The position numbers and the translations under genes were made by a program. A stretch of DNA of 64,000 bases from Fischerella sp. PCC 9605 (GTDB lineage Bacteria > Cyanobacteriota > Cyanobacteriia > Cyanobacteriales > Nostocaceae), in assembly GCF_000517105.1 (NCBI RefSeq), contig NZ_KI912148.1:1110518-1174517 (forward strand). The letters run 5' to 3'. Numbering within the stretch: the first letter of the stretch is position 1; every line of letters starts with the position of its first letter. The notes under the pieces were generated by a model. It worked only from the letters and a program-made list of their open reading frames with translations. It did not search any database and was not told where the DNA came from. Below are positions 1 to 10,000 of the stretch, one piece after another.

Positions 1-792
1 TTCTTGCAGTCGCCCAATTCCCAACTGTGCCAAATAACGACAATCTCCACTCAACTGCACTAGATCGGCAATTAGACCTACTGCTACTAAATCCCACAAA
101 TCTTCTAGAGGCTGTTGCGGGATATCAGGCAAAGCTTGATACAGGGCTTCCACCAACTTGTAAGCCACCGCAACCCCGGAAAGATGAAACAACTGATGGT
201 CACTTGGCAAATAGCGAGGATTGATGATGGCTGTGACTGGCGGACGCTCTACTGGCAAGGTGTGGTGATCGGTAACAATAACATCGATATCTTGCTGCTT
301 TGCATAAGTAATTTCACTAATATTTGTACTACCGGTATCGCAAGTCACGATTAACTTACAGCCTTGCTCGCCTAAATTGTCAATGCCAGGACAGTTAAGT
401 CCGTGAGATTCCGTAAGTCGATTGGGAATATAGTAAATTAACTGCGTATTTTGCACAAAGAACTGACCCAAGCCATCCCACAATACAGCAGTGGAAGTGA
501 TACCGTCAGCATCGAAATCTCCCCAAATGGCGATTTTTTCAGCTGCTTTCCATGCTTTTTGCAACCGTTCTACTGCCAGTTGCATTTCTTGTCCAAATTC
601 AAACGGACTCGCTGATTGATAAGTTTTGGAATCAAGGAAAGCTGCAAGCTGTGGGATTCCCCGTATACCTCGTTGCCATAGCAACTGCGCTGCATACTGT
701 CCGCTGGATGCGGATACGTATTGCTTGACAGCTTGCAGGAACCATTCGGGTGGTTGTTCAGTTGAGGTCAAAATCCACTGCTGTTCAGGCAT
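1..792 (-). CDS. recJ: Single-stranded-DNA exonuclease RecJ (N-terminal part, runs off the left edge)
   Basis: The reverse strand is open for 264 codons from an ATG at 792 to the window edge, so the C-terminal part is missing. RecJ is a cytoplasmic 5'-to-3' single-strand exonuclease of the DHH phosphoesterase superfamily that acts in recombination and repair. The first metal-binding motif is GDFDADGITS (residues 91-100; usual form YGDYDADG), followed by CDTG at 151 and the signature DHH at 175-177. The ATG lies 5 bases after the stop of the upstream acetyltransferase gene, so the two are probably co-transcribed. The family assignment is strong. Whether this is the main RecJ or a paralogue cannot be decided from the N-terminal half. 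Confidence 0.9.
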   Translation of the reverse strand, partial: MPEQQWILTSTEQPPEWFLQAVKQYVSASSGQYAAQLLWQRGIRGIPQLAAFLDSKTYQSASPFEFGQEMQLAVERLQKAWKAAEKIAIWGDFDADGITSTAVLWDGLGQFFVQNTQLIYYIPNRLTESHGLNCPGIDNLGEQGCKLIVTCDTGSTNISEITYAKQQDIDVIVTDHHTLPVERPPVTAIINPRYLPSDHQLFHLSGVAVAYKLVEALYQALPDIPQQPLEDLWDLVAVGLIADLVQLSGDCRYLAQLGIGRLQE

Positions 793-797
793 ATTGT

Positions 798-1433
798 TTA
801 TACGGGAGAATCTTCTTGGCGTTGAGATTCACTCATGAGGACATTAAGGGCAACTTCATTAGTAATAGCTTCAGCTTTACGAGTGCGGATAGGACGCGAT
901 GATTTCCTATAACCTGCTCTTTCGGCTTTTTGACGTTCGTAATCAATTAGTCTGCCATAATATTCATGCCTGCTTAAATTCATCGACAAGAAAACATGTT
1001 GGCGGATATTACCAAATCCTTTGCGGCGAAAAAACTTCACCGCTGGAACATTTTCTGGATCGGTGTCTACCAACATAAATCTAGCCCCATCTTCGATCAT
1101 GCGGGCAATGACAGTATCAACTAGTTTATCTCCCACGCCACGCCGTTGAAATTTTGGACTCACTCCTAACCAGAGAATATATCCATAAGTCCAGGATGCC
1201 TTTGTGATGATAGTTCCTAAAACAAATCCTGCTAGTTCCCCATCAATTTCGGCAACAAGACAGTATTCTGGATCGGTGTTGTAAAGTCCAATCACTTCCC
1301 ACTCATCCCAGCAACGATATAGATAGGGATATAAATCGCTGGTAAATAATTCTTCTCCCAAATGATAAACAGGGGCTATGTCATCAATTCCTAATTCGCG
1401 GACATAAACCGCATCAAATTCATCTGAATGCAT
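798..1433 (-). CDS. GNAT-family N-acetyltransferase (RimI-like)
   Basis: A 211-residue protein with one GNAT fold. These enzymes move an acetyl group from acetyl-CoA to an amine. The acetyl-CoA-binding motif A is visible as LGVSPKFQRRGVGDKL (Q/R-x-x-G-x-G), followed by a typical NVPAVKFFRRKGFG motif B. The substrate cannot be predicted. I start at the ATG at 1433 (MHSDEFDAV) and not further upstream, because the preceding 20 in-frame codons lie inside a TTGTTTG tandem repeat and read as low-complexity sequence. The basic C-terminal tail (about residues 160-211) is outside the domain. It lies 5 bases upstream of recJ on the same strand. Confidence 0.8.
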   Translation of the reverse strand: MHSDEFDAVYVRELGIDDIAPVYHLGEELFTSDLYPYLYRCWDEWEVIGLYNTDPEYCLVAEIDGELAGFVLGTIITKASWTYGYILWLGVSPKFQRRGVGDKLVDTVIARMIEDGARFMLVDTDPENVPAVKFFRRKGFGNIRQHVFLSMNLSRHEYYGRLIDYERQKAERAGYRKSSRPIRTRKAEAITNEVALNVLMSESQRQEDSPV

Positions 1434-1437
1434 AAAA

Positions 1438-1528
1438 TAATATTGTTGTTTGTTTTTTGTTGTTTGTTGTTTGTTGTTTGTTGTATGGAACAACCATTAA
1501 CAAACAACTACCAACCATCAACAAATTC
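1438..1528. repeat. TTGTTTG-type short tandem repeat with complementary half
   Basis: Tandem TTGTTTG units are followed by AACAAACAAC/CAACCATCAAC units, so the stretch can fold as a hairpin. It belongs to the short tandemly repeated sequences known from heterocystous cyanobacteria. It fills the gap between the nuclease gene and the acetyltransferase gene. Confidence 0.75.
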
Positions 1529-1530
1529 CT

Positions 1531-2361
1531 TCACAGGGATACCTCTTGGATCGTAGCGAGATTCAGTAAGTTAGTGCCCACTGGATGTGAAGGAGATTTT
1601 GCTTTTGATGTTTGTTCAGAATTAAGCTGAGGGCGATCGCACCTCTTCGCAAATTGGCAATATTCACAAGCTTTGCTACCCTCTGGCACTTGCGGAAAAT
1701 CTTTCCCCTGATAATAATTTTCCAGCCAACGAGTTAATTTACTTAACAGTTGCGTAAGTTTTTTAGCCGTTTTCTCATGTTGGGCGGTATTATAACTAAA
1801 TTTTATACTCTGTGGTTTACCTTCAGACTGGACAAACCAGTACGTCATTGAAATATTTTCTGGCTGATAATCGCTGGTTTCAGCTAATACGTACGTATAA
1901 AGGCGTGTCTGCCAATTTTGTTCTAACTTACGTTTATTGGGCAGTTTAGGATGAGTCTTCCAGTCGAGAATTTGTGCTTGCTGGGGATCTGCAATCAATA
2001 AATCGTAGACAACTGTGAGTAAATAATTTTGTACTGGCAACGTGCGATAGTGTTCGCTTTCTCGAAAAGTTTGGTTGTCAGTCGCAGGCGTTAAAATTTC
2101 TGGTGCTACATTGGCAAAAGCTGTCATCCAATTTTGCAGCTGTGCATCGGCTTGTAGAAAACTATCAATTGGCAAACCCATTTCTCGCTGCTGCATCAGC
2201 AGGTGAAAGCGACTCCCCAAAATCTGATGTTCTTCACGTTCCGGATCGGCAGGAGAATAAAGTTGTTCCAAGTAAGAGTGTTGGAACTGACGCGGACAAC
2301 GTTCTAAGAGATTAAGTTGTCCTTGGGAAAGTCGCAGTAAGTGAGTTTGATTTGACGTCAT
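1531..2361 (-). CDS. PD-(D/E)XK superfamily nuclease with C-terminal Cys cluster (RecB/Cas4-like)
   Basis: A 276-residue protein of the RecB-like PD-(D/E)XK group (PDDEXK_1). An N-terminal CPRQF motif (Cys22) and a C-terminal CEYCQFAKRC (Cys232, 235, 241) match the four-cysteine arrangement that holds an iron-sulfur cluster in AddB and Cas4 nucleases. The catalytic segment is ILDWKTHP, with the D-x-K signature. No helicase domain or cas gene is nearby, so the role is likely DNA processing or repair. The start is taken at the ATG at 2361 (MTSNQTHLL), since the upstream 16 in-frame codons look unconserved. Confidence 0.8.
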   Translation of the reverse strand: MTSNQTHLLRLSQGQLNLLERCPRQFQHSYLEQLYSPADPEREEHQILGSRFHLLMQQREMGLPIDSFLQADAQLQNWMTAFANVAPEILTPATDNQTFRESEHYRTLPVQNYLLTVVYDLLIADPQQAQILDWKTHPKLPNKRKLEQNWQTRLYTYVLAETSDYQPENISMTYWFVQSEGKPQSIKFSYNTAQHEKTAKKLTQLLSKLTRWLENYYQGKDFPQVPEGSKACEYCQFAKRCDRPQLNSEQTSKAKSPSHPVGTNLLNLATIQEVSL

Positions 2362-2757
2362 TCTATTAGAATAACAAGATCCTACCTCTAGTACGCAGAT
2401 GATATGCAAAGGCGGTTTGCTAGGTACAGCTTTGGTAGGGAATTAAAACGCAGAGGCTCGCAAAGGAGAACGCAGAGGGGAGGCAGCGCGTTGGAGGGTT
2501 TCCCCCCAACCCCACTGACGTGGGGGCCCCGCAGCCCCCCGTTGTAGCGACTGCCGTCGCGCGGAGTCTTGGTGCTAAAATTTCGCTATGAATTTATGTA
2601 ATGTTGTAATAAGAAAACTGGCAAGGTGCAGTTCGAGATTTCCGAAGGTGTAGAAATTATTTCGGCGTTTCAGGTTTCCAAGTAAAAATTTAGGGCTTTG
2701 AGTTGGAAGGTTCAAGTGTAAAGCTTGACGTTTCTTGTTCAAAGCTTAAATTTTGCT
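2362..2757. other. Non-coding stretch with GC-rich dispersed repeat
   Basis: No credible gene is seen. Positions about 2450-2570 hold GC-rich sequence (ACGCAGAGG motifs, GTTGGAGGGTTTCC and CCCCACTGACGTGGGG palindromes) of the same kind as the repeats at 10170-10400 and 30003-30290. Confidence 0.5.
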
Positions 2758-2961
2758 GTTTCAAGTGAGAAGTTTCTCGTTTCAAGTGAGAAGTTTCTCG
2801 TTTCAAGTGAGAAGTTTCTCGTTTCAAGTGAGAAGTTTCTTGTTTCAAATGAGAAGTTTCTTGTTTCAGATGAGAAGTTTCTTGTTTCAGATGAGAAGTT
2901 TCTTGTTTCAAGTGAGAAGTTTCTTGTTTCAGATGAGACGTTTCTCGTTTCAAGTGAGAAT
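2758..2961. repeat. 21-bp minisatellite, nine full units and a partial tenth
   Basis: Units begin with GTTTCA at 2758, 2779, 2800, 2821, 2842, 2863, 2884, 2905, 2926 and 2947. The unit is GTTTCAAGTGAGAAGTTTCTC with a few C/T and A/G variants. Because 21 is a multiple of 3, several frames stay open on both strands: on the reverse strand a heptad ETSHLKQ (2690-3031, GTG start), on the forward strand SEKFLVS (2725-3123). Either could be a real repetitive protein, but no ribosome-binding site or conserved flanking domain settles it. Confidence 0.9.
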
Positions 2962-3161
2962 ATTGGAGTTTTGAGAGCGATCGCAATTCTTCTTCATCAG
3001 CATGTGCAGTTTTTGACTCAATCAGATGCACGCGATGATTCCATACTAGGCGTCACGACTTCACTGACAAGTGCTACAGGATGTAATTTTCAGAAAATCA
3101 TCCATAAACGGTTGTTTAAATAGATAACAGATAAGCTAAATATTTTTAGCAACATACCTAT

Positions 3162-6122
3162 ATGAACAGCCGTTCTGGATTTTCAGTCAGTAAGCCTGTG
3201 GCAGTGTGGAATAAGTATAAATCTATAAAGGCAGATTTTAAGGAACTCTTCAAATCACTCGGCAAAGCAGCTATAGATGGTGTTCTTGGTAAATGGGATA
3301 GTGTAGCCACCGATTTTGTAGATGTTGCAGCATCATTGGGTTTTGCAGAAACACCGGAAGAAATTGCCTGGGTACTAATTTATCGCTCTTTGATACAGGC
3401 AATGCTAAGTTTGGTTGAGGGAAATCAAGAGTTAATAGTCAAAAAGCCAAACCTCACTGACCTTGGAGTGATATGTAATTTTCGCTTAGACCTCTCCCTG
3501 GAAAATATGGAATTGCGTATTGACCAGGATTTTTTTCAGAACCCCAAACAATTACCAATTTTAGAAGCAATTAAAACTCCTTTTGCCCAATGGTTAGAAG
3601 GCTTTGGCGTCACTCCAGCGCAAGCAGAAACAATTGTTCATCGTCTGCCTACCTATTTTGTGTTTGCGCTGCATGAAGAGTGGGCAAAACATCCTGACAA
3701 ATACGCCTGTTTAAAAGAGGAACTCGATACTCCCTTCACTCAAGCCAACGAACGAGAACAAGCATGGCAACGTTATGGCGCTTGGCTGCAAAAACAAGTT
3801 GAAGAACCAATATTTTTAGAAGCCTTTGGCTTGAAACAAGTTTATGTTCCTTTGCGTGCTTATTATGAAAAACGCAAAGAACAAGGTCAAGACAATCAGA
3901 TCGAACGAATTGTTGTTGACTTAGAAACAGAACTACAAGCTTGGTTAGATGAAGCTAACCGCACCGACGCTATCCGGGTGATTAGTGGAGGCCCGGGAAG
4001 CGGGAAATCTTCTTTTTCCAAAATGTTTGCAGCTAAACAAGCAGAGAGAGGAAAGGTTCCAGTATTATTTATTCCTTTACACCTTTTTGATCCAAAAGAT
4101 GATTTAGTTAATGGAGTAGGCAAGTTTATCAAATTAATGCGTAGTATTCCTCTGCCTGTCAATCCTTTGGAAGAAAGTAATACTGTCTCACGCTTGCTGG
4201 TTATTTTTGATGGTTTGGATGAGTTGGCAATGCAGGGCAAAATAGCCGAGGAAGTTGCCCAAGAATTTGTGAATGAAGTGCAAAAACAAGTAATTGGTTT
4301 TAATTCGTCTCAAACTTGCTTACAAGTTCTAATCAGTGGTCGGGAACTCGTAGTCCAAAAGAATCAGAGTGAGTTTCGCAAGCCGAAGCAAATCCTGCAT
4401 ATTCTGTCCTATTTTGTTACTCAAGAAGAGATAAGGGAAAAGAATTACATTGATGAACACAAATTTTTACAAGTAGATCAAAGACAGCGTTGGTGGCAGT
4501 CTTATGGTAAAGCTAGCGGTCGCGGATATACTGGTTTACCAACAGAATTAGACCAAGGTCATCTGAGAGAAATTACTTCCCAACCCTTATTAAATTACCT
4601 AGTTGCCTTGAGCTATATACGAGGTGAACTGATATTTTCTGAGGATAGCAACCTGAATGAAATTTATGCAGATTTATTAAAGCAAGTTTATCAGCGGGTT
4701 TGGGCTGATGAAAATTTAGCAATTAAGAATCCGGTACTTAAGGGAATTGAGGAAGAAGATTTCATTCGCATCCTAGAAGCAATTGCTGTTGCTGCCTGGC
4801 ATGGGGGAGATGGAAGGACAACAACAGTTATAGAAATTGAAAAGCATTGTGACAGCGATATCCTGCAACGTGTTTTAGAGATTTTTAAGCAAGATAAAAA
4901 AGCTGGTATAACTCGGCTTTTAACTGCCTTTTATTTTCGACAAACAGGTTTTAGAGAACGGGAAGAAACCTTTGAATTTACTCACAAGAGCTTTGGTGAG
5001 TATCTGACAGCAAGACGCATTGTGTGGGAATTAAAGCGTCTGTATGAAATGCAGGAAGTTAGCAAAAATAATCGCTATGTTAGTTGGAATGAGAAAGAGG
5101 CTTTGAAAAACTGGGCGATTTTGTGTGGCCCCAACAAAATGAATGAGTACCTGTTTAACTTTTTAGTCGATGAAATGCGGTTGCAGGATAAATCTCAAGT
5201 TGGCAAATGGCAGCAGATGCTATGCCATTTATTTAGTTTCATGCTGCGTGATGGAATGCCGATGGAAGAATTAAAGTTACCTAATTTTAACGAAGAATAT
5301 CGACAGGCATGTAACGCCGAAGAAGCACTGTTAGCTGTGTTGAATGCCTGCGCTAGAGCCACAAAAAATCTTTCTCAGATTAAATGGCACTATTCAGTAA
5401 TAAAAACTTCAGAGAAAACATATTTTAAAGATTTTGGTGCTTGGATTTCTAGGTTGCATAGACAAAGAGTAGATTTTGATAAGGATGTGTTTTGCTTAAA
5501 GTGCTTGAGCTTTTTAGATTTGCAAAACTGCATTCTCATCCTCAAAGATTTTTATAAGGCGAATCTTGAAGGGGCGAACCTTGGACAGGCAAACCTTGAA
5601 CGGGCGTACCTTGTAGGGGCGAACCTTGAATGGGCGAATCTTGAAGGGGCAAACCTTGAAGGGGCGAATCTTGAAGGGGCGAATCTTGAAGGGGCGTACC
5701 TTGTAGGGGCAAACCTTGAATGGGCAAGTCTTGAAGGGGCAAGTCTTGAAGGGGCGAACCTTGTAGGGGCGAACCTTGTAGGGGCGAACCTTGTAAGGGC
5801 GAAGCTTGTAAGGGCGTACCTTGTAGGGGCGAACCTTGAACAGGCGTACCTTGTAGGGGCGAACCTTGAATGGACGAACCTTGAAGGGGCGAATCTTGAA
5901 GGGGCGAATCTTGAAGGGGCGAATCTTGAAGGGGCGAATCTTGAAGGGGCGTACCTTGGAGGGGCGTACCTTGGAGGGGCGAACCTTGAACGGGCAAACC
6001 TTGAACGGGCGAACCTTGAATGGGCGAACCTTGAACGGGCAAAGCTTGAATGGACGAACCTTGAAGGGGCGATCCTTGCAGATGCGAATTTTAAAGGAAC
6101 AATTCTTGAGAGTAAAGACTGA
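3162..6122 (+). CDS. NACHT-domain NTPase with C-terminal pentapeptide repeats (bacterial NLR-like)
   Basis: A 986-residue protein in three parts. Residues 1-260 are a helical N-terminal region resembling those that precede NACHT domains in bacterial NLR-like proteins. Residues about 270-600 are a NACHT/STAND NTPase with Walker A GGPGSGKSS (about 276-284) and Walker B LLVIFDGLDEL (about 345-355), followed by the winged-helix region that ends in FEFTHKSFGEYLTARR. Residues about 797-980 are pentapeptide repeats A-N-L-E-G, which fold as a right-handed quadrilateral beta-helix. By family knowledge such proteins oligomerise on sensing a ligand, and several bacterial NACHT proteins defend against phage. 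Sensing by the repeat end is my inference. A toxin-antitoxin pair and another STAND NTPase follow. Confidence 0.85.
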   Translation: MNSRSGFSVSKPVAVWNKYKSIKADFKELFKSLGKAAIDGVLGKWDSVATDFVDVAASLGFAETPEEIAWVLIYRSLIQAMLSLVEGNQELIVKKPNLTDLGVICNFRLDLSLENMELRIDQDFFQNPKQLPILEAIKTPFAQWLEGFGVTPAQAETIVHRLPTYFVFALHEEWAKHPDKYACLKEELDTPFTQANEREQAWQRYGAWLQKQVEEPIFLEAFGLKQVYVPLRAYYEKRKEQGQDNQIERIVVDLETELQAWLDEANRTDAIRVISGGPGSGKSSFSKMFAAKQAERGKVPVLFIPLHLFDPKDDLVNGVGKFIKLMRSIPLPVNPLEESNTVSRLLVIFDGLDELAMQGKIAEEVAQEFVNEVQKQVIGFNSSQTCLQVLISGRELVVQKNQSEFRKPKQILHILSYFVTQEEIREKNYIDEHKFLQVDQRQRWWQSYGKASGRGYTGLPTELDQGHLREITSQPLLNYLVALSYIRGELIFSEDSNLNEIYADLLKQVYQRVWADENLAIKNPVLKGIEEEDFIRILEAIAVAAWHGGDGRTTTVIEIEKHCDSDILQRVLEIFKQDKKAGITRLLTAFYFRQTGFREREETFEFTHKSFGEYLTARRIVWELKRLYEMQEVSKNNRYVSWNEKEALKNWAILCGPNKMNEYLFNFLVDEMRLQDKSQVGKWQQMLCHLFSFMLRDGMPMEELKLPNFNEEYRQACNAEEALLAVLNACARATKNLSQIKWHYSVIKTSEKTYFKDFGAWISRLHRQRVDFDKDVFCLKCLSFLDLQNCILILKDFYKANLEGANLGQANLERAYLVGANLEWANLEGANLEGANLEGANLEGAYLVGANLEWASLEGASLEGANLVGANLVGANLVRAKLVRAYLVGANLEQAYLVGANLEWTNLEGANLEGANLEGANLEGANLEGAYLGGAYLGGANLERANLERANLEWANLERAKLEWTNLEGAILADANFKGTILESKD
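5553..6095 (+). repeat. 15-bp coding repeat (pentapeptide array)
   Basis: About 36 tandem 15-bp units of the type CTTGAAGGGGCGAAC encode the ANLEG pentapeptides. Units are nearly identical in DNA sequence, which points to recent expansion or homogenisation. As a side effect the complementary strand is also open across the array. Confidence 0.9.
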
Positions 6123-6182
6123 AGCGATGAAAAAGGCGATGGGGAGGTGGGGAGAAAATTTATATTATTCCTTCTGCCTTCT

Positions 6183-6500
6183 TCAATCGTAGTGATACCG
6201 ACAAGCTAGAAAATCAATCTGGGTGTTTCCCACCCGATAAACAAGCCGATGTTCTAAATCGATTCGCCGTGACCAGATATTTGCATCCAGATACTTCAAT
6301 GGTTCTGGTTTGCCGATACCCTCAAAGGGATCTTGCATGACAGCCGTCACTAAATCCAAGATTTTCGACGCTTTGTGAAAATCTTGCTTGCACCACCAAG
6401 CTAAATCTTCTTTGAATTGAGAACTAAAACCAGGACTGCGATTAACTACAACTGGTTGAACTTCATCAACTTCAGATTTCTTTTTCTTCTTCTTGCTCAA
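6183..6500 (-). CDS. yoeB: YoeB-family mRNA-interferase toxin
   Basis: A 105-residue RelE/YoeB-fold toxin. YoeB cleaves mRNA on the ribosome when released from its antitoxin. Family hallmarks are FKEDLAWW near residue 28, DPFEGIGKPEPLK in the middle, WSRRIDLEHRLVY, and the C-terminal RYHYD with the catalytic His/Tyr end. The only start available before the domain is a TTG at 6500, which overlaps the last 29 bases of the antitoxin gene, as usual for translationally coupled pairs. The lysine-rich N-terminus (SKKKKKK) is an extra tail of about 20 residues compared with E. coli YoeB and partly reflects the GAA/AAG-rich overlap. Confidence 0.9.
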   Translation of the reverse strand: MSKKKKKKSEVDEVQPVVVNRSPGFSSQFKEDLAWWCKQDFHKASKILDLVTAVMQDPFEGIGKPEPLKYLDANIWSRRIDLEHRLVYRVGNTQIDFLACRYHYD

Positions 6501-6777
6501 TCCCCAACTCCTGCTGAAGTTCTGCGATAGTTTGAGGTTGAATCTTTCCTGTTTTCGACTCTTCTATTGCATCCAATAACCGACGTGCATTAGCAGGGGA
6601 ACGCAAAAGATAAACCGTTTCCAGCAAACTCACCAAATCTGACTCAGCAATCAACGCTACATTTTCACCATCACGACGGTTGATGATATACACCTGATGA
6701 TTTTCTACTACCAGGTCTAACAACTTGAAAAAGTCATTTCTCGCATCGGTTGGGGATGTGATTTTGTAAGAAAGCAT
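6472..6777 (-). CDS. yefM: Phd/YefM-family antitoxin
   Basis: A 101-residue antitoxin. The N-terminal half (MLSYKITSPTDARNDFFKLL, then VYIINRRDGENVALI) is the Phd/YefM DNA-binding dimerisation fold. The C-terminal half (LLRSPANARRLLDAIEE) is the segment that binds and neutralises YoeB. By family knowledge the complex represses its own operon. The antitoxin comes first and the toxin overlaps its end. The pair lies between two large STAND NTPase genes. Confidence 0.9.
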   Translation of the reverse strand: MLSYKITSPTDARNDFFKLLDLVVENHQVYIINRRDGENVALIAESDLVSLLETVYLLRSPANARRLLDAIEESKTGKIQPQTIAELQQELGIEQEEEKEI

Positions 6778-6879
6778 CAGTTTATGTACATGTTTCTGTA
6801 CATAGATCGTAAAACAGTTTTCATCTTATTGCCAATTGCTGATAGTGATGTTACCTCTGCTACCTTGTTCACTTCTAAT

Positions 6880-6914
6880 GTAGGGTGCGTTAGCGATAGC
6901 GTAACGCACCCTAC
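6880..6914. repeat. Perfect 13-bp inverted repeat (GTAGGGTGCGTTA)
   Basis: GTAGGGTGCGTTA (6880-6892) and its exact complement (6902-6914) flank a 9-base loop. It is a dispersed cyanobacterial palindrome type. A degenerate relative (GCGTTACGC...AACGCACCCTAC) is present near 30250-30283. Confidence 0.85.
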
Positions 6915-7018
6915 GAGATAAAAGTTTTGCATTTTATTTGATTCACGATCCTTAACGATCGCCTTTTTCTCTATTTGGGAACACTCTATTTAAGGTGTGT
7001 CCCAATGGAGTAACAAAA

Positions 7019-10000
7019 ATGACTGAAAATCATGTGAGTTCAACTTTTTCCCCGGCAGATCGGGAAGCGGTGATACAGGCGATCGCGACAATTAAAGAAA
7101 AGTTACCGTTGCTGGAGGACAAAGATCGGGTTTTTGTCAGTCAGGTTGTGGAAGCGGGGACGCAATACTCAGATTTTCTGTCCACTGACAATCCCCAAAA
7201 AAAGCGTCGGACGTTGCAAGAGATTGTTAAGCAACATCAACAATTAAATTTTGTCGGACGAGAAGAAGAAATTACCCTATTTCGTCAAAATTTAGAATTA
7301 CCACTTGAGGACGATCATCGTCGCTTTATCTTCAATGTTGCTGGCGCAGGTGGTGTTGGTAAAAGTTCCTTGCTGCGGCAATTTCGCCAAATCGCCGAAC
7401 ATGCAAAATTAATTAGCGCATATACAGACGAATTGGAAAAAAGCATACCAGAGGTAATGAGTCGTCTGGCGCAGCAGTTAGAACAGCAAGGTTACAAACT
7501 TGTTCGGTTTAATGAGAGTTATCAAGCTTACTGCCAAATATTACAGGAATTAGAAACTGATTGCGAATGCCCTCAAGGGTTTTCGGCTTTTGTAGAACGA
7601 ACTCTCCCTCATAAAGAAGTGTATTTGACGCAGCAAATTCCGGGTACTGATGTTGTCTTGGAATTCGCAGATCGGCATGTTGAGGTAACGCAGGGAGATT
7701 GGACAGCTTACGCAGCCAAAAAATTAGCGAGTAAAGACGAATTACGCTTATTGCAGGAAGCTATTGCTGTCTTGACGCCTCTGTTTTTAGAGGATTTGTG
7801 GAAGGTAGCAGAAAAATCAGATATTGCTCTGTTTTTTGATAACTGCGATCGCACAGAGGAATTTTTAGACCCCTGGCTGAGAGATATTTTGGATGGTCGT
7901 TATGGTGACGTACCGTCGAATATCTTACTGATTATTGCAGGTCGGCAGGAGTTGGATAAGAACCATTGGAGATGCTACGAGGGATCGATGGTGCGTCTGG
8001 TTTTAAAACCTTTTACCGAGGAAGAAGCCAGACAATATCTCTCCTATAAGGACATTAACGACAACGAAATTATTGATGTGATTTTGCGCCTTTCTGAAGG
8101 CTTGCCTTTACTTGTTGCCACTCTTGCGGTGGAAACTCCCGATGACACTAGCCAAATTGGCGATGCTAACGGAATGGTGGTAGAACGCTTCTTAAAGTGG
8201 ATGAAAGATCCCCAGCGGCGACAAGGAGTACTTAATGCTGCGCTGCCTCGGTATTTATATCGAGACGTTCTAGTGCAATTGCGCTCAGAGGAAGAGGCAG
8301 AGGAATTGTTAAATTGGCTGCAACAGATGCCGTTTGTGAAAGCTCATCCAAATGGTTGGGTGTATCATGATGTTGCCAAAACGCTGATGTTACGTCATAA
8401 GCGGCTTTCATCAGCGCAAAGTTGGACGCATTTGCAAGGGAAACTGGCAGACTATTACGATTCCTTGGCAAATGACTTGCAGCTGGATGAAGAGAAAAAA
8501 TGGTGCGATCGCCTTTGGCAAAGCCACAAGCTGAATGTGTTATATCACCGCTTGTGTCAAGCACCACACAAATATTTGTCTTTAGCTCTGAATGAATTTA
8601 TAGAGGCTCTCCAAAAGCATTATAAATTTGCTCAATGCTGGGCAGAAACAATCGTTCAGGCTGGGAAAGATTCTGATGCTACAGAAGTTCAGCGTTGGGG
8701 TGAAAAGCTACTCCAAGGATTGAAAGCCTGGAAAGAGCAAGAGTATGAAGTCACTGCTCAAATGTTCACAGCACTGATAGAGCAGGGCAGAATGGATCGG
8801 AAGTGGCGAGCCTTGGCTATGAGTTTTAGAGGTGCGATTTATTACATCAGCAAACGCTACGACGAAGCTTTAAAGAACCTCAATCAAGCGATTACACTTG
8901 ACCCTACACTAGATTCAGCGATCGAACTTCAGGGTCATGTTTATAGCAACAACAAGCATTACTCAGACGCAATCAAAAGCTTTGACCGACTGATTAAACT
9001 TGACCCTAATCATCCTAGGGCGATCGCGCAACGGGGCTATATTTACCAATTGATAGAGCGCTATGACCAAGCCCTTATAGACTTTAACCGCGCCCTTGAA
9101 CTTGACCCCAATTATACTTGGGCAAAGATACAACAGGGGTATAACTATTTACTAGTGCAGTGCTATGCCGAAGCTGTGCGGGCATTTGATGACATCCTGA
9201 AACTTGAACCGGAGCATATTAGGGCACTTTTACTGCGAGGAGTAGCATATTATTTGATGGGGCGTTATGGTGAAGCGATCGCGGACTTTGACCGCGTTCT
9301 CAAATATGAGCCGGATAATATCCAGGTGAGAACGTTACGAGGTACAGCATATTACTTGTTGGGAAATTATATCGAAGCCCTACCAGACTTTAACCGCATT
9401 CTGGAACTTGATCGAGATCGTGGCAAGCTGCTACATGTCTACGTACTGCGGGGTGAGACTTATCGCCAGATGAAGTGTTACGCTGAAGCTTTGCAAGACT
9501 TTGATTGTGCCATTGAGCTTGACGCTGATAACGCTGGGATAATCGCCCGTCGGGGTGAGACTTACCAGTTGCTAGGAAGCTACGATCAAGCCCTCAAAGA
9601 TTTTAATCATGTTTTAGAACTTGATCAAAATAACGATAAAGTTTTTGTTAGTCGCGGTTACATCTATCTGATGCTCAAGCAGTACGACGAGGCTTTTGCT
9701 GATGTTAACCGTGCTGTGAAATTAAATTCCAATGATGATTGGTATTTGTATTTACGCGCTTTAGCGTACCAAGCTTTGAAGCAACCGCGCCAAGCACGAG
9801 CAGACTTTGTTCTTGCCATTAAAATTGCGAAGAAGCGTTACGAACAAGATACTCAAGACTGGCGCAATACGTTAAACATCGCCCTTTATTATTTGGCAGT
9901 TGAGTTTTATCCAACAGTCGAAAGTTTATACAAGTATGCGATCGCTAAGGGTGCTTCCCAAGAGTACATCCGTAAAGCTATCCATGATTTAGATGATTTT

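Noticed and set aside
2758-2961. CRISPR array
   Set aside because: The 21-bp units are directly adjacent without unique spacers, and no cas genes are present. The nearby PD-(D/E)XK nuclease is Cas4-like only in fold.
5542-6042. 166-codon reverse-strand open frame opposite the pentapeptide array
   Set aside because: It is a by-product of the 15-bp repeat. The forward frame is continuous with a clear NACHT protein.
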